DNA of 8,495 bases from Sulfurimonas sp. (GTDB taxonomy: Bacteria; Campylobacterota; Campylobacteria; Campylobacterales; Sulfurimonadaceae): contig NVXO02000008.1 in assembly GCA_002733945.2 (NCBI GenBank), positions 14,886 to 23,380 of the forward strand, read 5' to 3'. The notes under the pieces were generated by a model. The model saw only the letters and a list, made by a program, of their open reading frames with translations, searched no databases and was not told the DNA's origin. Positions 1 to 5,122 of the stretch are shown here, piece by piece (position 1 is the stretch's first letter; the number at the start of each line of letters is the position of its first letter). The position numbers and the translations under genes are program-made.

Positions 1-291
1 GCCATCATTGGTGTACCTTTTATCTTAACTTACATCGCAAAACCATTAGACTTTTTTATAGGGGCAAAACTTTTTAAGATAAAAGATGTAGGACTGAGTA
101 ACATTATGTTTAAAAAATTTAAGGGAGAGAGTATTCATCCTGAGTTTTTACAAGAGAATGTTACAAAAGAGAAACTGTTATTTTCTTATGAAAAGTATAA
201 TAGAGAACTCTTTTTAACACATGCAAAAGAACTCAGAGAGTATCTTGTGTCTGGAAGTTCAGCTAAAGTAGCCAAACTTATAGAGGATTAA
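1..291 (+). CDS. C-terminal part of an unrecognised membrane protein (5' end outside window)
   Basis: The frame is open from the first base to the TAA at 289-291, giving at least 96 residues; the first in-frame ATG at 106 lies inside this open frame and is probably not the start. The visible N-terminal part (AIIGVPFILTYIAKPLDFFI) is hydrophobic and looks like a transmembrane segment. It is followed by a charged, Lys/Glu-rich, probably cytosolic tail of about 70 residues, predicted mostly helical. I do not recognise the family and assign no function. The gene converges on the minus-strand gene at 288-1007, and the two stop codons overlap. Reading-frame continuity is seen directly; membrane location is inferred from hydrophobicity. 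Confidence 0.7.
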   Translation, partial: AIIGVPFILTYIAKPLDFFIGAKLFKIKDVGLSNIMFKKFKGESIHPEFLQENVTKEKLLFSYEKYNRELFLTHAKELREYLVSGSSAKVAKLIED

Positions 292-297
292 TCCTCT
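282..297. terminator. 16-bp perfect palindrome over two overlapping stop codons
   Basis: The sequence AGAGGATTAATCCTCT is a perfect palindrome that can form a 6-bp hairpin with a TTAA loop in transcripts of either strand. It contains the TAA of the plus-strand gene (289-291) and the TAA of the minus-strand gene (288-290). On the plus strand it is followed by only a short TTTA, on the minus strand by TATAAG, so it is at best a weak bidirectional terminator. Confidence 0.35.
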
Positions 298-1007
298 TTA
301 GGCTTTCTCGCTTTAATGCTGATGCGTTTTCCACCAGCTTTAGGGGCACCATACTTTGCACGTGGAGTTCCATCATGCGCATGATTTCTATCTCCACTTT
401 TTCCTGAAAATCTTGCTTTACCATTTTCATCATCACCAAGATATTTATTTGTTTCTTTTTTCTTTTTTGCCCACTGCTTTTCCATCTCTATAGTTTTATC
501 AGATTTTGTTGCGTCTTCATGGCGTTGTTTCGCTATCTCGGTTATCTGATCTTTTGTCAGTTTTTTCTTCGCTTTTGGGTCAAACTCTTTTGGCTTAGGG
601 AGTTCATACATAAAGTCTTCTAAAACTTCTTGTTTTATAGCACGACCAAGAAGTGTTTCTATAGAGTGAAGCAGTCTCTGCTCACTCTCGTTTAAAATCA
701 TTACAGCTTTTTTGTGAGCGCGAGATACTCTTGCCATATATACGATGGCTTTTACAGGCATATCAAAACTTATAAGAAACTCACACTTTAACTCTTTGTC
801 TTTTACAAGTTCTCTATCTTCAACAACTCTTACATTTTTAGAGTCTATTGTTTCTTTTAAAGTAGTTACATCAGTAGAACAGACAACTACAATATCAAGC
901 TCTTGATTATCTTCTATGAGTTTGTTAACGAGTGCTGTTTTTTTTTCATTTTCACATGGGTAAATACGGTGATTACCCGCTTTTATATTGATTTGGTTTT
1001 CTGACAT
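288..1007 (-). CDS. Degenerate DEAD-box helicase RecA2-like protein with basic tail
   Basis: The product is 239 residues with no signal peptide or membrane segment. Residues about 13-55 (RIYPCENEKKTALVNKLIED onward) match in pattern the start of the second RecA domain of the neighbouring RhlE ([20 protein letters not shown]). Residues about 77-124 (FLISFDMP then SEQRLLHSIETLLGRAI) match its end (HVVNYELP then [15 protein letters not shown]). The stretch between is shortened: motif V ([10 protein letters not shown] in RhlE) has no match, and motif [10 protein letters not shown] is replaced by YMARVSRA. The whole first RecA domain (Walker A, DEAD, SAT) is absent, so ATPase activity is not expected. 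Residues 137-239 form a Lys/Arg-rich low-complexity tail that could bind RNA. The ATG at 1007 has AGGA six bases upstream and a TATAAT-like box. The homology is read by eye and the role is unknown; an RNA-binding partner of ribosomes or helicases is a guess. Confidence 0.75.
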   Translation of the reverse strand: MSENQINIKAGNHRIYPCENEKKTALVNKLIEDNQELDIVVVCSTDVTTLKETIDSKNVRVVEDRELVKDKELKCEFLISFDMPVKAIVYMARVSRAHKKAVMILNESEQRLLHSIETLLGRAIKQEVLEDFMYELPKPKEFDPKAKKKLTKDQITEIAKQRHEDATKSDKTIEMEKQWAKKKKETNKYLGDDENGKARFSGKSGDRNHAHDGTPRAKYGAPKAGGKRISIKARKPKED

Positions 1008-1033
1008 AAGGTATCCTGAATATTAATTATAAA

Positions 1034-1039
1034 ATTATA
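1034..1039 (-). promoter_or_regulatory. Candidate -10 box of the RecA2-like gene
   Basis: The minus strand reads TATAAT, a perfect sigma-70 -10 hexamer, about 27 bases before the ATG at 1007. No good -35 hexamer is seen at the usual distance; housekeeping promoters of Campylobacterota commonly lack one. Transcription would start near 1028, leaving a short leader that still contains the AGGA ribosome site. Confidence 0.4.
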
Positions 1040-1059
1040 TCCATTTAAAGCAAAATTTA

Positions 1060-1068
1060 TGCTATTAT
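1060..1068 (+). promoter_or_regulatory. rhlE: Candidate extended -10 promoter of rhlE
   Basis: The plus strand reads TGCTATTAT, an extended -10 element (TGn followed by a near-consensus hexamer), with no clear -35. A start near 1075 would give rhlE an untranslated leader of about 115 bases, which contains the hairpins at 1089-1102, 1121-1136 and 1144-1161. It faces away from the minus-strand -10 candidate about 25 bases away. Confidence 0.35.
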
Positions 1069-1106
1069 GAAGACAATAAGCCTCTCATAAAGTACACTCT
1101 TTGTAG

Positions 1107-1161
1107 CTTTAGGAGGTTGTAGGGACTTTAGCCCCTGCTTTAGAATGAGCTTCTGCTCATT
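1107..1161 (+). repeat. Hairpin cluster with CTTTAG repeats in the rhlE leader
   Basis: CTTTAG occurs three times (1107-1112, 1126-1131, 1138-1143). An imperfect hairpin spans 1121-1136 (AGGG paired with CCCT around ACTTTAGC). A perfect 7-bp hairpin follows: AATGAGC 1144-1150, loop TTCT, GCTCATT 1155-1161, then TTTG. A smaller AAAG/CTTT pair lies at 1089-1102. An AGGAGG at 1111-1116 resembles a ribosome site but is followed at once by TTG TAG. The arrangement fits either a dispersed palindromic intergenic repeat or a structured leader controlling the helicase; the sequence alone does not decide. Confidence 0.5.
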
Positions 1162-1188
1162 TTGAAACTTAAAACAAATAGGAACAAT

Positions 1189-2469
1189 ATGACATTTAAT
1201 GATTTAGGACTTAATAAACTCCTCCTCAAAGCAATACAAGAACAAGGGTATGATACACCAACACCCATTCAAGAAAAAGCAATACCTGTAATACTTCAGC
1301 GTAAAGATATTTTAGCAGGTGCACAAACAGGAACAGGAAAGACAGCTGGATTTACACTTCCTATGCTAGAACTTTTACTTCGTTCTAAGCCCGAAAAAGG
1401 TCATAAAAAGATTAAAGCACTTGTACTTACTCCAACTAGAGAGTTAGCTTCTCAAGTTGCTGAGAGTATTGGTCTTTATGCAAAGCACACACCGTTTAAA
1501 ACAACAGTTATCTTTGGTGGAGTTAAGATAAACCCACAAATTGTAGCACTTCGTAAGGGTATTGACATAGTTGTTGCAACACCTGGACGCCTACTAGACC
1601 ACATATCTCAAAAGACTATTGACCTTAGTGGTGTTGATTTTCTCATTCTTGATGAAGCAGATAGAATGCTTGATATGGGTTTTGTAAACGACATCAAAAA
1701 AGTTATAGCTGTTCTTCCAAAAGAACGCCAAACTTTACTCTTTTCAGCGACATACTCAGATGCTATCAAAAAACTTTCAGCTAGTTTTTTAAAGTCTCCA
1801 AGTCTTATAGAAGTTGCAAGAACAAATGCTTCAAGTGAAATAGTAAAACAAGCAATTTACCATGTAGACAAAACTCGTAAACGCGAACTTTTAACACACC
1901 TTATAAAAGAAGGAGATTGGCAACAAGTTTTAGTTTTCACACGAACAAAACATGGAGCTAATCGTCTTTGTGGACAACTTGAAACTGATGGCATAACTTC
2001 TGCTGCAATTCATGGAAACAAGAGCCAAAACGCAAGAACAAAAGCACTCGCTGATTTTAAAGCAGGTAAGGTTCGTATCCTAGTTGCAACAGATATCGCT
2101 GCTCGTGGTATAGACATCGACCAACTCCCTCATGTTGTAAACTATGAGCTTCCAAATGTAAGTGAGGACTATGTTCACCGTATCGGTAGAACTGGTCGTG
2201 CAGGTAACAAGGGTGAGGCTATCAGCCTTGTCTGTGTAGATGAAGATGAGTTTTTAGCAGGTATTGAAAAACTTATAAACAAAGACATACCAAAAGTATG
2301 GCTCAAAGACTTTAAACCAGATCCAAGTATCAAAGCGGAACCTATCAATATGGGTGGAAATCGTGGAGCGAGAAATAAACCTCGTGGTGGCGGCAGTCGT
2401 GGTAATGGTGGAAATAGAAACTCTAGTGGTGGTGGAAGAAATTCTGGCGGTGGTAGAGGTAGAAGATAA
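1189..2469 (+). CDS. rhlE: RhlE-type DEAD-box ATP-dependent RNA helicase
   Basis: This is a cytoplasmic RNA-dependent ATPase that unwinds short RNA duplexes; RhlE-type proteins act in ribosome assembly and RNA turnover. I chose the ATG at 1189, giving 426 residues, because AGGAA sits just upstream and the protein then opens with MTFNDLGL, like other RhlE proteins. An in-frame TTG at 1162 would add nine residues but has no ribosome site. All motifs are intact: Q motif in the first 30 residues, Walker A AQTGTGKT (45-52), PTRELA, TPGR, DEAD (155-158), SAT (186-188), [10 protein letters not shown] (about 300-309), HRIGRTGR (330-337). The last 40 or so residues are a Gly/Arg/Asn-rich RGG-like tail, typical for RNA contact. 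It is divergent from the RecA2-like gene, convergent with the DUF302 gene, and has a long structured leader. Confidence 0.93.
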   Translation: MTFNDLGLNKLLLKAIQEQGYDTPTPIQEKAIPVILQRKDILAGAQTGTGKTAGFTLPMLELLLRSKPEKGHKKIKALVLTPTRELASQVAESIGLYAKHTPFKTTVIFGGVKINPQIVALRKGIDIVVATPGRLLDHISQKTIDLSGVDFLILDEADRMLDMGFVNDIKKVIAVLPKERQTLLFSATYSDAIKKLSASFLKSPSLIEVARTNASSEIVKQAIYHVDKTRKRELLTHLIKEGDWQQVLVFTRTKHGANRLCGQLETDGITSAAIHGNKSQNARTKALADFKAGKVRILVATDIAARGIDIDQLPHVVNYELPNVSEDYVHRIGRTGRAGNKGEAISLVCVDEDEFLAGIEKLINKDIPKVWLKDFKPDPSIKAEPINMGGNRGARNKPRGGGSRGNGGNRNSSGGGRNSGGGRGRR

Positions 2470-2475
2470 GTAAGT

Positions 2476-2498
2476 CTAGCTAGAAAGATTCTAGCTAG
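2476..2498. terminator. 10-bp inverted repeat between convergent genes
   Basis: CTAGCTAGAA (2476-2485), a 3-base loop AGA and TTCTAGCTAG (2489-2498) form a perfect 10-bp stem. It lies six bases after the rhlE stop and 21 bases before the end of the DUF302 gene. Neither side has a strong T-run, so it is probably a bidirectional terminator of modest quality, or a transcript-end stabiliser. Each arm contains the self-complementary octamer CTAGCTAG. Confidence 0.55.
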
Positions 2499-2519
2499 TT
2501 AAAAGTTAAAAAATAGATA

Positions 2520-3440
2520 CTACTCAGTAATACCTATTAAAATAGACTCAAAGTCAGTCTGTGCTTTCATTAGTACAGCCTCTGCTTCTTTGTCTTTAAT
2601 CTTCGCAGAACTTAACCAGTTATAAACAGCTGGGAATCCAACAACTATTTTATCTTCATCTTTTTTCTTGTAAACCATAGTAGTACAAGGAGCAAACGCT
2701 GAAGCCTCAGGTCTAGACTTTGCAACTGTATAGATAACTTTTAGTTTACAGATAGAGTAAGTGTCATAAAAGTCATATGGACTCTCAACAGTTCCCTCTT
2801 TTGTAAGTTCTTCATTAAGGTCAAGAAATGAAGGCATAACAAAACCAAAAGGCTCAAAACCACCTTCAAGACTCATCTCAAACTCTTCTCTCATCTCTTC
2901 CCAATCTTCACCATCTAAATCCATTTCATACTGTGTTACTAGGTTACGAGACTCTTTTAAACTATCTTCACTATATGCAAACTTTGCCTTAGGAAAACTC
3001 TTTTTAAACACAGCTAGCAACTCTGCTTCTATCTTTTTAAGTAGAGAAGTCTCTATATCTAAAATTTTCCCTTGTGCCTCAGCGGTAAGAATAGAGATAT
3101 GAAGTGTATCTTCATCCTTACTCTGATAAATACCTAGACCCATAGGAGTCATAACACCTGCTTGTGGATACTTCTTTACTAGTTCAAGTGATAAAGTGTT
3201 GTGATGAAATGTCATCAGTGTAAAAACTTTAAAACTTGTCTCTTTAAACTGCTTTGTAAATGGAAGGTTCATTTCACTATTGAGGTCAACTGCAAAACCA
3301 TTTGCTACAAGAGCATCTTCTATATTTAAAGGAGTAACTGCTCCATCTTTATTTTCTACACTTATTAAGTGCAAGTCACCTTTTGCTTGAAGTGATACTA
3401 CACATAAAAGTGCTGTCACTAGAATTATTATTTTTTTCAT
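2520..3440 (-). CDS. Secreted protein with two DUF302 domains
   Basis: The product has 306 residues. It starts with a signal peptide (MKKIIILVTALLCVVSLQAK, cleavage near residue 19), so it is probably periplasmic. Two DUF302-like halves are visible. Residues 94-118 (AGVMTPMGLGIYQSKDED and on) line up with residues 246-270 (ASAFAPCTTMVYKKKDED and on), sharing A, P, Y, K and the DED, then a beta-strand. The second copy has Cys252 where the first has Met100. A strongly acidic linker (about 172-195) separates the halves. DUF302 has no settled biochemical function; its members are small domains often found in sulfur-metabolism neighbourhoods. The ATG has AGGA seven bases upstream, and the gene begins eight bases after the DsrE-like gene ends, so it is the last gene of that operon. 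Domain assignment is by eye. Confidence 0.75.
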   Translation of the reverse strand: MKKIIILVTALLCVVSLQAKGDLHLISVENKDGAVTPLNIEDALVANGFAVDLNSEMNLPFTKQFKETSFKVFTLMTFHHNTLSLELVKKYPQAGVMTPMGLGIYQSKDEDTLHISILTAEAQGKILDIETSLLKKIEAELLAVFKKSFPKAKFAYSEDSLKESRNLVTQYEMDLDGEDWEEMREEFEMSLEGGFEPFGFVMPSFLDLNEELTKEGTVESPYDFYDTYSICKLKVIYTVAKSRPEASAFAPCTTMVYKKKDEDKIVVGFPAVYNWLSSAKIKDKEAEAVLMKAQTDFESILIGITE

Positions 3441-3448
3441 TTTATTTC

Positions 3449-3883
3449 CTATGGTTTAATATATGTCCAACCAGACTTCACACTCTCTAATAGTTCAACT
3501 ACACCAGCTGTAACTATAATAGAACCTTCTACTAGGTCTTCTTCTTTAACTTTATATGTTTTCATTGTGTTTCCACAAGCCACAAACTCTACATCTATTT
3601 GCATAAGTGCGTCTACCCTAGCCGCTGTAGTTGTATTATTTTTATACAGTAGTTTGAGACCTTTTGAGTAGGCAACTATTTTCATGTTAATGTTATCAGC
3701 ACCGTAGTACTTTACAACATTACTTGCAACACTCAACACATGGTTAAAAGCGTAGGGGCTATCTTCTGTCACCGCAAAGACAACAAGTCTAGGGTTGTCA
3801 AAGGATGGTTTTGGCTCTGCATACTCTGTTTCTGCACCCGCTATAATACAAAAGCTTAGTAAAATTAATATAAAATTCTTCAT
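3449..3883 (-). CDS. Exported DsrE-like sulfur-relay family protein
   Basis: The product has 144 residues with an N-terminal signal peptide (MKNFILILLSFCIIAG), so it should be periplasmic, unlike cytoplasmic DsrE/TusD. The mature part has the DsrE-fold pattern: PRLVVFAVTEDS near the start, a middle beta-strand MKIVAYSKG, then VEFVACGNTM with Cys103, the position of the conserved DsrE-family cysteine, and the ending GWTYIKP common in this COG1416-like group. DsrE-family cysteines carry persulfides in sulfur transfer; whether this one does is inferred. I chose the ATG at 3883 because GGGAGA lies nine bases before it and the signal peptide starts there. A longer frame from 3898 would add MGELK, lacks a ribosome site, and would overlap the upstream gene. 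The chosen start is two bases after the MBL gene stop, indicating coupled translation. Confidence 0.8.
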   Translation of the reverse strand: MKNFILILLSFCIIAGAETEYAEPKPSFDNPRLVVFAVTEDSPYAFNHVLSVASNVVKYYGADNINMKIVAYSKGLKLLYKNNTTTAARVDALMQIDVEFVACGNTMKTYKVKEEDLVEGSIIVTAGVVELLESVKSGWTYIKP

Positions 3884-3885
3884 TT

Positions 3886-4791
3886 TTAGTTCTCCCATTC
3901 TAAGATTCTATAAGATGTCTCTACATTTTGTCTATGCATAGAGTCATATAGGTGTATATTTTTAAATTTATCCATTGTAACTGAATTTACACAATCACCG
4001 ATGTCTTCACCTGCATCCATTGATGATACTACTTTACTTCTGAGTAATTTTAAGTACTCGTAGGTCATTGGGACACTATCGCGCGATACTATCGTTCCAT
4101 GTCCACCAACTATATAGTCCACATCAAGAAGAAGTATCTCATCAAGTGCTTCTAACCATCCTTTTAAATCTCCATCACGCACAGAAGGAAGTCTGTCATT
4201 AAAGACTAAATCTCCTACAAAAACTATTTTTTTACTCGGAATATAGATATAAATATCACTGTCAGTATGTGCCTTATGTCCAATGTTTTTTATAATGACT
4301 TTTTTATGTTCAATATATAGTACCATCTCTTCATCTACAAACAACTCTGGATGCACTTGAGTAGTTAGTTCATAAGCCTCTGGTGATATTCGTCTCTTCA
4401 TACGTGTAGTTTCTTCAATCTCTAAATCTTCAAATGCACTTGAACCTATAATCTTTGCACCTAGTTTCTTATAGTAACCATTGCCTAACCAGTGATCATC
4501 ATGTACATGAGTGTTTAAAACATACTTTACTTTTAGGTTAGCTTTTTTCTTCATCTTTTCATAAGCCTGAGAAGCATAAGAGTATGTAGGACCACTATCT
4601 ATGACTATATAACTATTACCCATATTAACAAAACAAGAGTTAGACATATTTCCATTGTTTGTATCATTCATAACTTCTGAATAACCAAAAAAACAGTGTA
4701 CTGAATCAGAACCAACTTCTACTGGTTTAAGTTGATAGTCAAATGAAAAAAGAGTTAAAGGAAGTACTAAAGTATAAACGAGTTTCTTCAA
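3886..4791 (-). CDS. Exported metallo-beta-lactamase-fold hydrolase, SoxH-like
   Basis: The product has 301 residues with a signal peptide (MKKLVYTLVLPLTLFSF), so it is probably periplasmic. The MBL-fold dinuclear metal site is complete: HVHDDH (His95, His97, Asp99, His100), His175 in GHKAHTDSD, bridging Asp194 in FVGDLVFNDR, and His231 in VGGHG. Residues 60-66 (YIVIDSG) and LNTHVHDDHWLGN are typical of the SoxH / quinoprotein-associated zinc hydrolase group. SoxH is encoded in many sox clusters but its substrate is not established; a thioester, persulfide or glutathione-type hydrolase is possible. The start is TTG at 4791, preceded by AAGGA with six bases of spacing; the next in-frame ATG (residue 41) would remove the signal peptide. 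First gene of the operon with the DsrE-like and DUF302 genes, and near soxB, which supports a sulfur-oxidation role. Confidence 0.85.
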   Translation of the reverse strand: MKKLVYTLVLPLTLFSFDYQLKPVEVGSDSVHCFFGYSEVMNDTNNGNMSNSCFVNMGNSYIVIDSGPTYSYASQAYEKMKKKANLKVKYVLNTHVHDDHWLGNGYYKKLGAKIIGSSAFEDLEIEETTRMKRRISPEAYELTTQVHPELFVDEEMVLYIEHKKVIIKNIGHKAHTDSDIYIYIPSKKIVFVGDLVFNDRLPSVRDGDLKGWLEALDEILLLDVDYIVGGHGTIVSRDSVPMTYEYLKLLRSKVVSSMDAGEDIGDCVNSVTMDKFKNIHLYDSMHRQNVETSYRILEWEN

Positions 4792-4795
4792 AAAA

Positions 4796-4814
4796 TGTCC
4801 TTTTTTATATTATA
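4796..4814 (-). promoter_or_regulatory. Candidate promoter -10 and ribosome site of the MBL/DsrE/DUF302 operon
   Basis: Minus-strand TATAAT (4814-4809) stands in a very AT-rich stretch upstream of the TTG start at 4791, with AAGGA in between. No -35 hexamer is clear. The -10 lies very close to the start codon, so the leader would be only about 10 bases; a start site slightly further upstream in the same TATATA run is possible. One copy of the 13-bp direct repeat (4839-4851) sits around the -35 side. Confidence 0.4.
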
Positions 4815-4838
4815 TATAAATAATCATAAGGATAATAC

Positions 4839-4851
4839 TTGAAGTTTGTAA
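4839..4851 (+). repeat. 13-bp direct repeat, copy 1
   Basis: TTGAAGTTTGTAA is repeated exactly at 5012-5024, 173 bases away. The two copies bracket the three hairpins. The match ends at 13 bases on both sides. Confidence 0.75.
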
Positions 4852-4860
4852 AAGCAGTGT

Positions 4861-4912
4861 AAAAGAGATAAAAAAGTGTAAACCACTGTCTATCTCAAGA
4901 CAGCTAGTTTAC
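4861..4912 (-). terminator. Intrinsic terminator of the soxB-porin transcription unit
   Basis: On the minus strand GTAAAC (4912-4907) pairs with GTTTAC (4883-4878), and inside it CTGTCT (4903-4898) pairs with AGACAG (4891-4886), with a small asymmetric internal loop and a six-base apical loop. The hairpin is followed on this strand by ACTTTTTTATCTCTTTT. The T-rich tract occurs only on the minus-strand exit side, so it ends leftward transcription coming from the porin, before the MBL operon promoter. It lies about 190 bases after the porin stop. Confidence 0.65.
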
Positions 4913-4921
4913 AGACTAACC

Positions 4922-4941
4922 AGTATGCTCTAAAGCATACT
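4922..4941. repeat. Perfect 8-bp hairpin
   Basis: AGTATGCT (4922-4929), loop CTAA, AGCATACT (4934-4941). No T-run follows on either strand, so it is not an obvious terminator. It is the middle one of three hairpins in the gene-free interval. Confidence 0.6.
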
Positions 4942-4973
4942 AAGATTACGCTCGTCAGTCATTTCTGAAAGAC

Positions 4974-5010
4974 CTGTGAGAGTCTAGTGGTTCAAGCTAC
5001 GCTCTCACAG
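4974..5010. repeat. 9-bp hairpin with inner stem
   Basis: CTGTGAGAG (4974-4982) pairs perfectly with CTCTCACAG (5002-5010). The 19-base apical region can close further through TAG/CTA. No T-run follows on either side. Copy 2 of the 13-bp direct repeat starts two bases beyond its right arm. Confidence 0.6.
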
Positions 5011-5011
5011 A

Positions 5012-5024
5012 TTGAAGTTTGTAA
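5012..5024 (+). repeat. 13-bp direct repeat, copy 2
   Basis: Exact second copy of TTGAAGTTTGTAA, in the same orientation as 4839-4851. Confidence 0.75.
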
Positions 5025-5092
5025 TACAAGAAAAAGGAAGAATGAATAAAAACAAACTCAAACTCAAACATCATGACATCAAAGCATAAAGT

Positions 5093-5122
5093 TTAAACTA
5101 CTCTCTAGAAGAGGTAGTTTAA
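5093..5122 (-). terminator. Hairpin over the porin stop codon
   Basis: TTAAACTAC (5093-5101) pairs with GTAGTTTAA (5114-5122), and CTCT (5103-5106) pairs with AGAG (5110-5113), with one bulged base. The TAG stop of the porin (5105-5107) lies inside. The minus strand continues with ACTTTATGC, a poor T-tract, so it may protect a 3' end or pause polymerase rather than terminate fully. Confidence 0.4.

Larger units (their letters stand above)
4792..5104. other. Gene-free, hairpin-rich interval behind the porin gene
   Basis: No convincing coding region occurs in these 313 bases. The interval holds, from low to high coordinate, the MBL operon promoter candidate, a T-tract plus hairpin terminator on the minus strand (4861-4912), an 8-bp perfect hairpin (4922-4941), a 9-bp hairpin with a 19-base apical region (4974-5010), two copies of a 13-bp direct repeat (4839-4851, 5012-5024) and a hairpin over the porin stop codon (5093-5122). 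If transcription from the porin runs to the terminator, the transcript has a structured 3' untranslated region of about 200 bases. Confidence 0.6.

Noticed and set aside
1162..1188. TTG start at 1162 for the RNA helicase
   Set aside because: No ribosome site before it, it overlaps the leader hairpin, and the extra nine residues are not typical of RhlE; the ATG at 1189 has AGGAA upstream.
3884..3898. ATG at 3898 as start of the DsrE-like gene
   Set aside because: It lacks a ribosome site, overlaps the preceding gene and puts MGELK before a good signal peptide; the ATG at 3883 is better placed.
4974..5010. tRNA-like feature because of GGTTCAAG in the hairpin loop
   Set aside because: The bases around it do not form a T-arm, and no acceptor, D or anticodon arms can be built.
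4878..5024. CRISPR array or integron attC site
   Set aside because: Only two 13-bp repeat copies 173 bases apart, no regular spacers, and the conserved attC core boxes are not found.
5042..5089. Tiny plus-strand frame MNKNKLKLKHHDIKA with AAGGA just upstream
   Set aside because: Fifteen codons, spacing to the ribosome-like site is too short, no promoter seen, and it points into the porin terminator; chance in AT-rich DNA is likely.
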